A stretch of 64,000 nt of DNA from positions 62,001 through 126,000 of the forward strand of contig JANQLS010000007.1 in NCBI GenBank assembly GCA_028280485.1, read 5' to 3'. Shown here piece by piece: positions 46,269 through 56,900 of the stretch. The notes under the pieces were generated by a model. That model was not told the origin of the DNA, searched no databases, and saw only the letters and a program-made list of their open reading frames with translations. Numbering within the stretch: the first letter of the stretch is position 1; the number at the start of each line of letters is the position of its first letter. The position numbers and the translations under genes were made by a program. This stretch comes from Planctomycetota bacterium (GTDB lineage: Bacteria > Planctomycetota > UBA8108 > JACQVS01).

Positions 46269-48341
46269 ATGAAAGCTTCAAATCAAAAGAAGCACTACCA
46301 GGGTCAGTCGGTTGTCTTTTCCAAGAACTCACTTCATCGAATCTTATTCCCCGCGAAGGCCATCATCTTCTCCCTTCTCCTCACCTGTATTTCCACATCT
46401 CCATGCCATTCGACAGAATTCATCCGTGGAGACTTCAACTCCGATCAAACGGTTACTGTTGCCGATACAGTGGCGATACTCGATTTCCTCTTTAAAGGAA
46501 ACTTTTCACCGCCCTGTATGATTGCGGGTGACACCGATGGGGACTCCGTCATCGATATAACCGACGCCATCTTTTTGCTCATTCACCTCACTCAAAACAC
46601 GATGGCTCCGTGTGATCCTTATCCTCATCCGGGTGAGGATGTATTAAATACAGGTATAGAGTGTGAATCTTACGGGGAAACAACTCCAACTGAAGATAAT
46701 AATTCGAGCTTAGTTCTTCTCGATACCTTTGATAATGAAAATGGTTCGTTTACCTTGTCGATTCGATTGTCGAGCGTTGAAGCAGTGACCTCTATCGCTG
46801 GAATCATCAGCATTGAAGGAGACCATTTTGCTAACGGCCATTCTGAAGATCTCCAACTGGAAAACAATGTAGGTGAAGATCCATTTTTTTCAACGGCTTC
46901 CGTTCACGGGGAAAAAATCCATTTTGCCTACCTTCAAAGTATCCTAACTCCGGCTCCGCCGGTGGCCAACGGAGGTGAAGAGAGAATTTTTACCTCGACT
47001 GTTTGTTTGGGCCGTCACACTCCTCAAGGTACCTACAGCCTAACTCTCGAAGAGGCCGAAATCACTTTGGGGAATGGAGAAAGGGTCATCCCACATTTTG
47101 AGGGGGGAAGTCTAACAGTTCAAACGAGCCTCACCGGAACTACGGGCTGTGAAGATAAAAACGATATCGAGCCAAACCCGCGCAACTGTGAACCGGATCC
47201 CGACCCCGTCGACCCTCCCGATCCTATCGATCCTCCCAATCCTGGAGTGAAGGATGATTTTATTCGCGGCGATGTCAATCAGGATGGACGCCTCTCCATC
47301 TCCGATGCGCTTTCGGCGAGAAGGTTTTTATTTCTCGGAGATCTACAACCGACCTGCTTGGCTGCCTTAGATTTCAATGGAGATTTTAGAATCGATATCT
47401 CCGATCAAATCAGCATATTAGCCGCAATTTTCTTGGACGGCCCGGCTCCAGGGGCTCCCTTCCCCCTGGAAGGTCCTGATCCTGAACTCAATGAATTGAC
47501 CTGCCACGATTACACGATCGAAGAACCCAAGTTAACCGAAGACATAATTAAATTTGGGGAAGTTGAAGGCGATCCAGGCGATGAGATTACCATTCCAATT
47601 TACATCACGAATTCACGTGAGGTAGAAGCCTATCAATTTATCTTTGATTTCACCCCCGGTACATTTGAACTCATCGAGCCGGGTGGCTTAGGAATCGATG
47701 CCCTTGACTTTACGGACTCTGCCATCGGGATCTCTCGACCTGATTTTGAAGGCAGTCCATTTTTTGCCGTCGTTCGTGAAATTGAACCCGGTCGTATCTT
47801 GCTAGGATTAATCCCCGATTTCATCACGGAAAACTGGGTCTTACCCCCGGGTGAAGATCAACTTCTATTGGGGATCAAGGGGCGCATCCCACTCACCGCT
47901 CAAGAGGGAACTGAAACCGACCTCACCCCCACCAACGGCCCCAACCAAAAGGGTGTAGGCGATTACAAACTATTCAATGAGCTCACCTACCGGGGAGAAC
48001 CTCTTTGGATCAGCGTTCGTCCCCAACTAAAACCCGGCTGGCTCAAGATTGGACCCGATATTTCTATCTTTATTCGTGGTGATGCCAATAGCGATAAGCG
48101 AGTCGATATCTCAGACGTGACTTTCCTTTTAGAGAACTTCTTCCTTGGGAAACACGTGATTCGATGTCCTAAGGCTGGAGATGTCAATGATGATGGAGCC
48201 CACGACATCAGTGATCCCATCATGATTCTCGCGGCCCAAATCCTGGGCACGCAGCAGATCCCCCATCCCTTCCCTCGACAAGGAAGAGATCTGACCCCCG
48301 ACAACTTAGGTCAGTGTTCAATCTTCAGTGCAGAAAGGTAG
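46269..48341 (+). CDS. Secreted protein with three dockerin-like pairs and two cohesin-like domains
   Basis: About 690 residues. A signal peptide follows a ~25-residue basic N-terminus. Dockerin-like EF pairs occur at ~40-110 (GDTDGDSVIDITDAI), ~333-405 (GDVNQDGRLSISDAL) and ~600-680 (GDANSDKRVDISDVT, GDVNDDGAHDISDPI). Between them lie two beta-sandwich regions. The second (~430-590) begins FGEVEGDPGDEITIPIYITN, a cohesin-like opening; the first (~140-285) is similar in layout but more divergent. A Pro/Asp linker separates them. AGAAGGG precedes the ATG at 46269. No enzyme domain is present, so a structural or scaffold role is likely. Confidence 0.78.
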   Translation: MKASNQKKHYQGQSVVFSKNSLHRILFPAKAIIFSLLLTCISTSPCHSTEFIRGDFNSDQTVTVADTVAILDFLFKGNFSPPCMIAGDTDGDSVIDITDAIFLLIHLTQNTMAPCDPYPHPGEDVLNTGIECESYGETTPTEDNNSSLVLLDTFDNENGSFTLSIRLSSVEAVTSIAGIISIEGDHFANGHSEDLQLENNVGEDPFFSTASVHGEKIHFAYLQSILTPAPPVANGGEERIFTSTVCLGRHTPQGTYSLTLEEAEITLGNGERVIPHFEGGSLTVQTSLTGTTGCEDKNDIEPNPRNCEPDPDPVDPPDPIDPPNPGVKDDFIRGDVNQDGRLSISDALSARRFLFLGDLQPTCLAALDFNGDFRIDISDQISILAAIFLDGPAPGAPFPLEGPDPELNELTCHDYTIEEPKLTEDIIKFGEVEGDPGDEITIPIYITNSREVEAYQFIFDFTPGTFELIEPGGLGIDALDFTDSAIGISRPDFEGSPFFAVVREIEPGRILLGLIPDFITENWVLPPGEDQLLLGIKGRIPLTAQEGTETDLTPTNGPNQKGVGDYKLFNELTYRGEPLWISVRPQLKPGWLKIGPDISIFIRGDANSDKRVDISDVTFLLENFFLGKHVIRCPKAGDVNDDGAHDISDPIMILAAQILGTQQIPHPFPRQGRDLTPDNLGQCSIFSAER

Positions 48342-48600
48342 TAGGCACACGCCGTGTGCCGTATAGTTGTCGTCCCGCTCCGCGGGGCGATTCCTATCTA
48401 GCGCGAAAGACGTTTGGTTGCATTGTTAATTTAGCACTTTATTCCGCCCTTACTTACAGGGCTGATCTTGAACCGTCAGTAAACCCAGGACGACGCTTCG
48501 CTCTGCCCTGGGTTAGGCTATTGCGGGCTTTCAGCCCTTGGCGATTAAACCGCATAAAATCCACTTAGTAAGCCCGGAGCGTAAGCGACGGGAAATTCAC
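48342..48600. repeat. Compound repeat region: family D (inverted) and family C half-copy
   Basis: A small palindrome GGCACACGCCGTGTGCC follows the gene's stop codon, then CGCTCCGCGGGGCG. A family D element on the opposite strand fills 48444-48544 (CCCAGGACGACGCTTCGCTCTGCCCTGGG, GGGCTTTCAGCCC). A family C variant half-site, GCCCGGAGCGTAAGCGACGGG, lies at 48573-48593. The segment lies between convergent genes and has no open frame. Confidence 0.75.
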
Positions 48601-48620
48601 AGCACCAAATATATAGGGCA

Positions 48621-50141
48621 TTACTTAAATTTATTCGCTTGCTCCCGAAACTTCATTAGCAACTCCCGATGCTCCGCCTTGGAATTCAGATTATGCCATT
48701 CATGAGGATCAATACGATGATCGTAGAGCTCTTCCGATCCATCCGCGTAACGAAGATATCTCCAACGCTCCGATCGAAGTGTAACATTCCCCTGGTCAAA
48801 AAGAGTGGCGACGACTCGACCGGTTTTTAGATTTGGATTTTTTAAGAGTGGCTTCAAGGAAACGCCATCTAAAGCGGCCTTCGTTTTTAAACCACAAAGA
48901 TCCATCAAACTCGGATAGAGATCGATCAAGCCCACGGGTTGTCGACACTCTGAACCCACGCCCTTAAATTCCTGAGCTCGATCATTGGAAGGAACGATGA
49001 TCAAGGGCACTTTGGTCGACCGCTCCCAACCCGTCCACTTTCCCCAGTGTTGCTTTTCCCCGAGGTGCCAACCGTGATCCGACCAAAGAACGATCAGAGT
49101 ATTGTCTTTGTATTTAGAACCATCCAGAGCTTTCAATAACCGCCCTATTTCTTCATCGATATAAGTGGTACAGGCCAAGTAGGCTTCAACGGCAGCCTGC
49201 CATTGCTTAAACTTTAAAACGGTTGCGTGACTCCCCGCGGTGACAGGCTCCAAGGCCCAACGAATAGCAACTTCACTTAAATCTTTAAGATCATCTTTTA
49301 AAACTTTAGGAAGCTCACCTGAAGTCTTTTGGAAGCGATCAAAAAATCTTTTGGGAGCCCACAAGGGAATATGAGGTCGGTAATACCCTACCCCCATGAA
49401 AAACGGACGGTCAAAATCATCATGTAGCTTTTGAATGGCCCAGTCCGTAATTTGAGTATCACCAAAATCGGAGTCGGGAACATCAAACGGCCCCCAGTCA
49501 AAGGACTCTCCCGACTTTTGCTTCGGTCGACGGTCGGAAGGCATTCGGTTCAAGGGCAGAACAACAGTACGCCCTTGACTATCCTTTAAAACATGACGCG
49601 GGTTGTCAGTACCCTTTGATGGTAGTTCTTCTGGAGTATACCCCACCGCGTTTTTAGGAAACGGACTCCATCGCTGCCCGCGACTGTAATACTCATCAAA
49701 AACTTTTTTAGCACTCGAATGAAACAACTTCCCAGTGCCTAATGTCTGGTATCCTGCTTTCGAAAAAGCCTGAGTTAAAAACTGAACCTTGGACTTCGAT
49801 TTATTGATGATATTTCCACTTTTATTATTCCAAATCCCAGTAACCTGAGGCATACGGCCACTGAACACCGCGGCCCGAGAAGGATTACACGCCGGAGCTG
49901 CACAATGAGCATTTGTAAAGAGTACTCCTCGCTTTGCTAAACGATCAATATTGGGAGTCTTCGCTTGGGGGTGCCCCTTCATGCAGCCGATCCAATCGTT
50001 GAGATCGTCGATGGAGATGAAGAGGACATTGGGATTGTCTTTTTTTTCCACTTCAACGGAATAAGCGAAACCAAATGGATTGCTAAGAAAGCAAAAGAAA
50101 CTGATTTTAAGTAGGACAAATCTTTGCCTTGAGAGAATCAC
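48621..50141 (-). CDS. Secreted sulfatase, iduronate-2-sulfatase-like
   Basis: A 506-residue type I sulfatase with a signal peptide (LKISFFCFLSNPFGFAYS). Motifs: FISIDDLNDW, formylglycine CNPSRAAVFSG, HIPLWAPKRF, LWSDHGWHLGEKQHWGKW and a C-terminal ELYDHRIDPHEWHNL. It closely resembles the sulfatase half of the fusion at 15390-17657, for example in WHLGEKxHW, so the two are probably paralogues with related substrates. Translation appears to use GTG at 50141. The substrate is unknown. Confidence 0.92.
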   Translation of the reverse strand: MILSRQRFVLLKISFFCFLSNPFGFAYSVEVEKKDNPNVLFISIDDLNDWIGCMKGHPQAKTPNIDRLAKRGVLFTNAHCAAPACNPSRAAVFSGRMPQVTGIWNNKSGNIINKSKSKVQFLTQAFSKAGYQTLGTGKLFHSSAKKVFDEYYSRGQRWSPFPKNAVGYTPEELPSKGTDNPRHVLKDSQGRTVVLPLNRMPSDRRPKQKSGESFDWGPFDVPDSDFGDTQITDWAIQKLHDDFDRPFFMGVGYYRPHIPLWAPKRFFDRFQKTSGELPKVLKDDLKDLSEVAIRWALEPVTAGSHATVLKFKQWQAAVEAYLACTTYIDEEIGRLLKALDGSKYKDNTLIVLWSDHGWHLGEKQHWGKWTGWERSTKVPLIIVPSNDRAQEFKGVGSECRQPVGLIDLYPSLMDLCGLKTKAALDGVSLKPLLKNPNLKTGRVVATLFDQGNVTLRSERWRYLRYADGSEELYDHRIDPHEWHNLNSKAEHRELLMKFREQANKFK

Positions 50142-50345
50142 GTATTTAGATTCCTTGAATTAAAATTAATCTCTTAGGTTGAAATCGTAAGGCTCAGTTA
50201 GCTACAGTCGAACTTTCTAAAAGAGGATGCTCGATCGACTCTGTCAGGTTAGTTGTCCGATCTGCGATATTTAAGATAGCAGAGCGCAGCAAAAAGAGAG
50301 GATTCCTTAGTAAACTTTTTCGAAGAGAAATAAGAAGGTTATTAA

Positions 50346-50394
50346 GATAAAAAAAATCGAGTGGAGCCGATAAAGACTCCACTCGATTTTTTTT
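50346..50394. terminator. Bidirectional intrinsic terminator
   Basis: Arms AATCGAGTGGAG (50355-50366) and CTCCACTCGATT (50377-50388) around a 10-base loop, with an A-run before and a T-run after. On the minus strand it ends the discoidin/dockerin-like gene whose stop is at 50434. Confidence 0.85.
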
Positions 50395-50433
50395 GTTATG
50401 AACCTCTCATTTTAAAGAAATTCAAGGTTGCTC

Positions 50434-53343
50434 TTACCCACAATTCGGTTCGACGAGACAACCTAAATCACCGGTCTCAGGATCGTCGTCCGAGGGATCC
50501 TCACCACAAGTTTCCTTTCCAGGAGGAGCGGGAGGAGCTGTTCCTAAGAATTGATGCGAGAGGTTGGCGATCGGGTCGGTGATCTCCACTTTGCCGTTAT
50601 CGTCAAAGTCGGCTGCATCCATACAAGGAGGAGTGAACGTTCCTAAGAATTGGAAGGCGAGGTTATTGATCGGATCGGTGATCTCGATCAATCCATTACC
50701 ATCGGTATCCCCTCTGAAGAACTCAGGTCCGGTGGGGTCGATGATATCCGTTCCGCGATATACTTCGACTTCCCCAAGTGAGATAACAGTCGCTTCGTCG
50801 GCATTACCTTGTCCGTCAGAACCACTGAAGTCATCGTCAGGAGTTCTTTCGATTCGAACGAATTTCGCATCGACAAGGTCACCCGTATCATCGACTAAGT
50901 TAACTTCCAGAAGTTCAGGACCCAAGGGGAACTTGTTTCCATTGACTTCAAACCCGAGGTCGTTCTCTTCGTTAAGAAGTTCGGACTCGTAAATGATCTC
51001 TTGATTTTCATCGAGAAGGAAGACAGTGATATCTCGCAAGCGAGATCCACAGCAGTTATCTCGGTTATGGATGACGATGCGTTCTAAGGGATAGACATCA
51101 TCAAGTTCCAACATCCACCAAGAGTTATCTGGGAAGAGATCGTTGGCGGCCGTATGAGTGAAGTTTCCGGTATTTCCATCGATCGCCAAATCGGCGGGGA
51201 ATCCGAAACCAACAGAACTTTGAGTTGCGATACCGCCAGGGGCTACATTCGCACCCAGTTCCACTTCGATCACATCGGAACATTCGGCATCATCGGCGAC
51301 ATCGTCACAGAGAGTTCCATCATCGACACTAACGGTGATGTCCCAAGTTCCGAGTCCTAAATTAAACGTAGCCGTATTTAAGACATCTTGAGGACCAACG
51401 GTAATCACCTGCCCATCATCAGCGTTTTCCGCTCTGAAGGTATAGGTGATGCGGTCTTCACTGTCATCGGTGGCATTAGCGGTCACTTCATAGATTCCAG
51501 GGCCTCCACCTTCGGGTGCGGTGATCGTCAAACCTTCACAATGAGTGTCACCATCAGCGGGACAATCTTGCTCTTCGAAGACTTCCACTTCACCGAGCGA
51601 AAGAACGGTGGCTTCGTCTTCATTACCTTGAAGATCACTTCCAGAAAGGTCGTCATCCGGAGTACGCTCGACTCGAACATAACGTCCTTCGATGGCGGCC
51701 CCTTCATCAGCAATGATGTCAATCGTTAGCAACGGAGGTCCCAGAGGAAAGAGGTTACCATTGATCTCGAAGCCCAACTCATTTTCTTCGTTGAGTAACT
51801 CTGAGACGTACACTTCGTTACGATCTTCATCGAGGATAAAAACCGTGATATCACGCAAGCGCGATCCACAGCAGTTCGATCGATTGTGAAGGTTGATCTT
51901 GGCAATCCTATTCGAGCTACCCAAATCCACTTCCCACCAGGATGGGTCTGGAGTTTCTGCACCAGCTAAGGTGTGAGTGAAGTTCGCAAGATTTCCATCG
52001 ATCCCGATCCCTGCAGTGAAACCACCTAAAGTTGAACTTTGAGTCGCTGTTACTCCATCTCGCTTCGTGAGGTCTGGATTCGGAGGAGGTTCTTCTCCGT
52101 CACCAAAGATCTGAACTTCGGAGAGAGAAAGGAAGAATTGTCCCGGGAAGTCTTCGGGAGCTCCCAAGCGCTCGATACGAACGACGCTAGCGATGGGATC
52201 AGCGATATCGACGGGAATCTCCAAAGGACCATCCAGTGCGGTATCCGGAAAGCCTCCTTCTTCGAAGAAGATTTCGTTGAAGAGCTCCACTCGTTCTCCG
52301 GCATCATTGACTTCGAAGATCAGGACGCGGAAATTGGTTAAACGGGCTGAACAACAATCGGTTCGGTTCCAAATGTTAATCGACCCGATACTGCTGGGAC
52401 CGAAGAGCTGAACTTCCCACCAAGGAGTCGGATCTCCGGTGTTCGTGTGAGTGGTCGAACCTTGGTTGTAAACACCAGTGGTATTGCCATCGATGGCTCG
52501 TCCCGGTGCGCCTCCAAAACCTTCAGTAGATTGAATAGCGAAACCCCAGCGGGCGATATTTCTACCAGGTACCCTCAGCTCCACTTCATCACTTTCGAGA
52601 GGATCGGTTCCAGCATCATCACTGGTGATGACGACTTTATAAAGTCCTTCGTCCTCCGAGGTGACATCAGCTAAATCTAAAGTGCTCTCAACCGCTCCGG
52701 CGATCTCTGCGCCATCTTTAAACCATTGGTAAGAGAGATTACCGGGTCCAGAAGCCTCAACACTGAAAGTGTGAGTCGATCCGGTTTCGATCGTAGCGGC
52801 TTGGGGTTGAGAAGTGATCAGGATACTATCCAACTCAGCGTAAACTTCAACTTCACCTAAGGAGAGAACTCCACCGTTAGGATCGGCTTCATCGCGAATC
52901 CTGCTAACCCGAACGATTTGACCTTCGATAGGGTCTCCCTCTTCAAAGATGATATCGAGATCGATGAATTCCGGACTGAAGAGTTCATCGGCTTCATTGA
53001 GAATCGCCGAAACATAAACTTCAGTCAGCGTGTCGTCGAGAATGGTCACCACGATATCGCGCAAGCGTTCAGCACAACAGCTGTCGCGGTTGTGTAAGAC
53101 GATTCTTTCGATATTGTAGAGCTGTCCTAAATCCACTTCCCAAGTCGGCTCTAAGTCATCGGGTAAAGTATGAGTGAAGTTACCCAAGTTTCCATCGATA
53201 CCATTACCCGCCGGACCGGCAGGGTGGTTTGTCGATTGAGTCGCCACTCCCCCCGGAGCTACGTTGATGCCTTGACCCCAACTTGGGCTCAATAGCAATG
53301 TTGATAATAAAAGAGAAAAAATTCCAAGCCGGAAGAGTCTCAT
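50434..53343 (-). CDS. Secreted multi-discoidin protein with C-terminal dockerin-like domain
   Basis: 969 residues, with no catalytic domain. After a signal peptide ending SPSWGQG come four F5/8C or F-type-lectin-like domains (~26-175, 267-415, 425-590, 695-855), each with a vicinal Cys-Cys: NRDSCCAERL, NRTDCCSARL, NRSNCCGSRL and NRDNCCGSRL. An Ig-like domain (YQWFKDGAEI) lies between the first and second, and a cadherin/PKD-like beta domain between the third and fourth. The dockerin-like pair (GDTDGNGLIEITDPI, ADFDDNGKVEITDPI) is near the C-terminus. Domains three and four are near-duplicates. GGAGGT lies five bases before the ATG at 53343. It is probably a surface glycan-binding adhesin. 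Confidence 0.87.
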   Translation of the reverse strand: MRLFRLGIFSLLLSTLLLSPSWGQGINVAPGGVATQSTNHPAGPAGNGIDGNLGNFTHTLPDDLEPTWEVDLGQLYNIERIVLHNRDSCCAERLRDIVVTILDDTLTEVYVSAILNEADELFSPEFIDLDIIFEEGDPIEGQIVRVSRIRDEADPNGGVLSLGEVEVYAELDSILITSQPQAATIETGSTHTFSVEASGPGNLSYQWFKDGAEIAGAVESTLDLADVTSEDEGLYKVVITSDDAGTDPLESDEVELRVPGRNIARWGFAIQSTEGFGGAPGRAIDGNTTGVYNQGSTTHTNTGDPTPWWEVQLFGPSSIGSINIWNRTDCCSARLTNFRVLIFEVNDAGERVELFNEIFFEEGGFPDTALDGPLEIPVDIADPIASVVRIERLGAPEDFPGQFFLSLSEVQIFGDGEEPPPNPDLTKRDGVTATQSSTLGGFTAGIGIDGNLANFTHTLAGAETPDPSWWEVDLGSSNRIAKINLHNRSNCCGSRLRDITVFILDEDRNEVYVSELLNEENELGFEINGNLFPLGPPLLTIDIIADEGAAIEGRYVRVERTPDDDLSGSDLQGNEDEATVLSLGEVEVFEEQDCPADGDTHCEGLTITAPEGGGPGIYEVTANATDDSEDRITYTFRAENADDGQVITVGPQDVLNTATFNLGLGTWDITVSVDDGTLCDDVADDAECSDVIEVELGANVAPGGIATQSSVGFGFPADLAIDGNTGNFTHTAANDLFPDNSWWMLELDDVYPLERIVIHNRDNCCGSRLRDITVFLLDENQEIIYESELLNEENDLGFEVNGNKFPLGPELLEVNLVDDTGDLVDAKFVRIERTPDDDFSGSDGQGNADEATVISLGEVEVYRGTDIIDPTGPEFFRGDTDGNGLIEITDPINNLAFQFLGTFTPPCMDAADFDDNGKVEITDPIANLSHQFLGTAPPAPPGKETCGEDPSDDDPETGDLGCLVEPNCG

Positions 53344-53458
53344 GTTGACCTCCATACCCTCGTAAAATTGACGAGAAACCATCCATTCAAACTCTTGGAA
53401 CGGAGAGTGAACTTCGTTTCTCAAAAACTAATTGTGCAAGATTTGCAAGACGGATTCA

Positions 53459-53612
53459 TTAGTTCCTGTGATTAAACAGGAACTAAGCCGAGTTGGGATC
53501 AACTCGGCCGCAAACTTAGAGACGAAGACTCTAAGTTTAGCGGAGTGAAGGCAATTCAAGGAATTGCCGAAACGGTTGAAACTGCCTCCGAAGGAGAAGT
53601 TTCAACATAATT
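53459..53612. repeat. Multi-hairpin palindromic element, family A, inverted copy
   Basis: Read in this orientation: TTAGTTCCTGT/AACAGGAACTAA, GCCGAGTTG/CAACTCGGC, ACTTAGAG/CTCTAAGT, the linker GCGGAGTGAAGGCAATTC with its GAATTGCC partner, AACGGT, then TTGAAACT/AGTTTCAA. The GCCGAGTTG stem, the CGGAGTGAAGGCAATTC block and the AACGGT linker match the reverse complement of 2540-2686. The intervening stems are different but still paired. Confidence 0.85.
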
Positions 53613-53951
53613 TAATTAAAACCCTTAGGTACTATATTGCATGCTTTTATTCCGATATACAACCACTCAGATTGAAGGATTTTAGCAACTTTAGAAAGAT
53701 CGTTTAGAATCCCCTCACGTCAAGGCTGACACCTCGGGGGAAGATCGATAAAATCCCCGGGAAATTCAGCTATCCACCCCCTTAAAGTCCCCTACTGAAG
53801 ATGGCCATCATGCTAAAATGGGATCAAGCGAAGAGTAAAAACCACATTTATTTAGCCAACCCATCCTCAAGAACGTCATTCAAACAAAGAGCTTTTTCTA
53901 AGTAACGGGTGAACCTATTCACGAATCCCCTCTCTTATACAGATAACCGCA
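53613..53951. other. Intergenic upstream region of the sigma-factor fusion
   Basis: About 340 bp with no gene, repeat or recognisable RNA. It presumably carries the promoter of the sigma-factor fusion gene. Many ECF genes are autoregulated, but I see no paired -35/-10 motif that could be assigned with confidence. Confidence 0.35.
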
Positions 53952-56900
53952 ATGACCCCATTCAATTCTTCGGAAACTTATCCCGATCAAGACCTCTTAG
54001 GTCGCTGGTTCGAGCGAAGAGAAGCCGAGGCCTTCAACGAGATCGTCTCTCGTTATGCGGGCCTGGTCTACGGTGTCGGGATGAGGGTTCTAAGAAATGC
54101 TAACGATGCCGAGGACATCACTCAGGAGTGTTTTCTCAAACTTGCCAAAGGGGAACAAGTCCCGCAAAAATCTTTAGCGGGCTGGCTCCACACCGTGGCG
54201 AATCACTTGGCCCTTGATCTTCTTCGCTCTAAATCTCGACGACGAGCTCGGGAACAAAAATACAGTGAGTCTTTCGATAAAGATTCTCAAACTCGGGAAA
54301 CGAATGAGTGGGAGAATATCCAAAATCAGGTCGACCTCTGTATCGCCGAATTGCCTGAGGACGAACGTCATCTCATCGTGAGTCACTTTCTCGGGAGAAA
54401 AACTCACAAAGAGATCGCCAAAGAGTTAGGAGTTTCGCGTCAAACCGTCACCTATCGCCTCCAACAATCCATCGAGAAGCTGAGAAAGGTCTTAGCTAAA
54501 AAAGGCTATGTCGCAAGCGTGACTGCCCTCACTTTGGGATTGAGCCAAACGGCATCGGCGGCTCCACCCGCCGTTCTATCCACTCTGGGAAAATTAGCTC
54601 TCTTCGGTCCAGCCTCCACCACCTCAACGACTTTAACTGCCACCCAACCCTTAGTTATCTTAGGAAGTATCGCTATGACGAAGAAACTCACCATCAGTCT
54701 CATAGCTGCCATCATTCTCTGCACGGGGAGTTGGATCATCCTCTTTAACTTAGAAACTCCTCCATCCGAATTAAGCCAAGCTGCGTCAAATTCAGATTCC
54801 TCCGATCCCAGCCAAGGACTTGAGATCTCAAGCCCTGAAATTCAGACTCAGCCGATTTCATCTGTTCCCGAGAGCACGATTCCGAAAAGTCAAAACAACT
54901 CGGGCCCCCCGGTGTTAACCGGAACGGTCTACTCTCCGGATAATCGTCCTCAAGAGGGAGTACGACTCGTCATCGTCGTGGGCACGATCATGAAGCCCGA
55001 TTCGGTACGCCCCTTGATCGAAACGACCAGTGACGCTGAGGGGCGCTTTGAATTCCATGCACCTGAAGATGGAGCGATTCAGCCTTCACCATTGAGTTCA
55101 CCTGCAAATGGCGAGAAGGCTCTTCTATTAGGCCTTCATTCCCAAACGGGCTTCGGTTGGAGTGAAATCCCTCCATTGAATTCCGAAGACGATCCAACCG
55201 AATTCAATCTCTCGTTACAACCTCTCGCCAGTATCAGCGGCCAAATCTACGACTTGTCCAACAACCAAGGCTTACCCGGTATTCCCATCGCCTGTAGTTT
55301 CAGCCCCGCAGGCCAACAAGGCACCGAAGCGATGATCGATTTCGGCATCGCACCCAAAATTTTTCCCGAGTTTGCAACCTCCAAGATTGCTTACACCACC
55401 GATAAAGAAGGTTTATATCGCTTTATCACTCCGGGCGACTGTGTGCTTAAAATTCAATTTGACTCGACTCAAACCGATTATGTCGTTCCGGGTTTCTCCA
55501 CTCGCTCTGTCCAGCTTCAATACACCTTAAAAGAAGGCGAAGAACGACTCAATGTAGACTTCGGACTCGCTCCCGGCTCCTCTGTTTCCGGCTGGTTGGT
55601 CGATGGAGATGGGAACCGAGTCAAAAACGCAACCGTAGAACTCTTGTCTTCCTACGCCACTAAGATCAAGCGGCGCCTCCAATCCGATGCTCAAGGACAA
55701 TTTTTATTCCGCGGCTTAGCTTCGAATGCGACTTATCTCATCAACGCCTGGGTTCCTAAAAAATCTAATGGCAAGAGTGAAGTGATCTCGATCCCCAGTC
55801 CGCAAAAGATTGAAAATCTTGAAGTGAAATTGATTGAAGGGATTCCTTTCAAAGGTGGATTTCGGGATGAAAACGGGACGCCCATTCCTAACCTTTCGAT
55901 GACCTTAGAATCTGAATTCGTCCTGCAGACCACAACTTCTGGCATCGAAGCCGTCAAGACGGGAACGGATGGATTGTTTTCCTTCCCCCATGTCGCACCC
56001 GGGGAATACCTTTTGCGCCCCTATCCCCAAAGCCATAAATCAAAAACCTTCAATGTGATCATCGAAGCAGAATCCGAAACCACAAGCGATTCATTTCGAT
56101 GGTTTGAACTTCAAACGATCAGTGAAGGATTCATCGCCGGCACGGTCATCGATGAAGAGGGAAATCCCGTTCGGGCTCAAGTGACTGCGAGGCGAGGTGG
56201 GAAACTTCGGGGGAAGGTCATCACGAACGAGCAGGGACAATTTCATATCAAAGGTCTCGACCATCCCTCGGGCTACGTGATCGCCGCCCAAAATGGAACT
56301 CACTACGGCCCTCGTCATAAGAACATCGATCTCTATACTTCAGATCTCACCCTTCAAGTCTTCCGACGAGGTCAGATTGTAGGAAAAGTAACCGATATTA
56401 AAACTGGAGAGCCGATCGAAAGATTCGAAGTTCGCGCCGCGTTCACTCGACCGGATGGAAATAAGTTTCACTTCAAATGGATCACCTTTGAAAACTTAGA
56501 AGGTGACTTCAAAATTGAAAGAGCAGAACCCGACCCCGTTCGAGCCGAAGTTTTTATTCGAGCTCCTGGCTATCTTTCCCAAAAGATTAAAGACATCCTC
56601 GTTCCCCCGGGTGAAGACACCACTCCCGTTCAAGTGCGCTTAGAAAAGGGCCAAGCTCTTTCGGGTCAGATCGTCGATCAGAAGACGAAAGAACCCCTAG
56701 AAGGCGTCCGCGTTCGGGCTCACAAGCGGCCGAATTTCCAACCTGCCCTCATCGACATGAAACACGCTTCTTGGTTCGGAGAGGACTCGTGGAGCCCGGG
56801 AATGTCTAACGCTGAGGGTGAGTTCGATATCTGGGGAGTCAAAACCGGTGAGTCCCTCCATCTCGTAGCCTGGAAAGATGGGTATGGCATCACCACTTTA

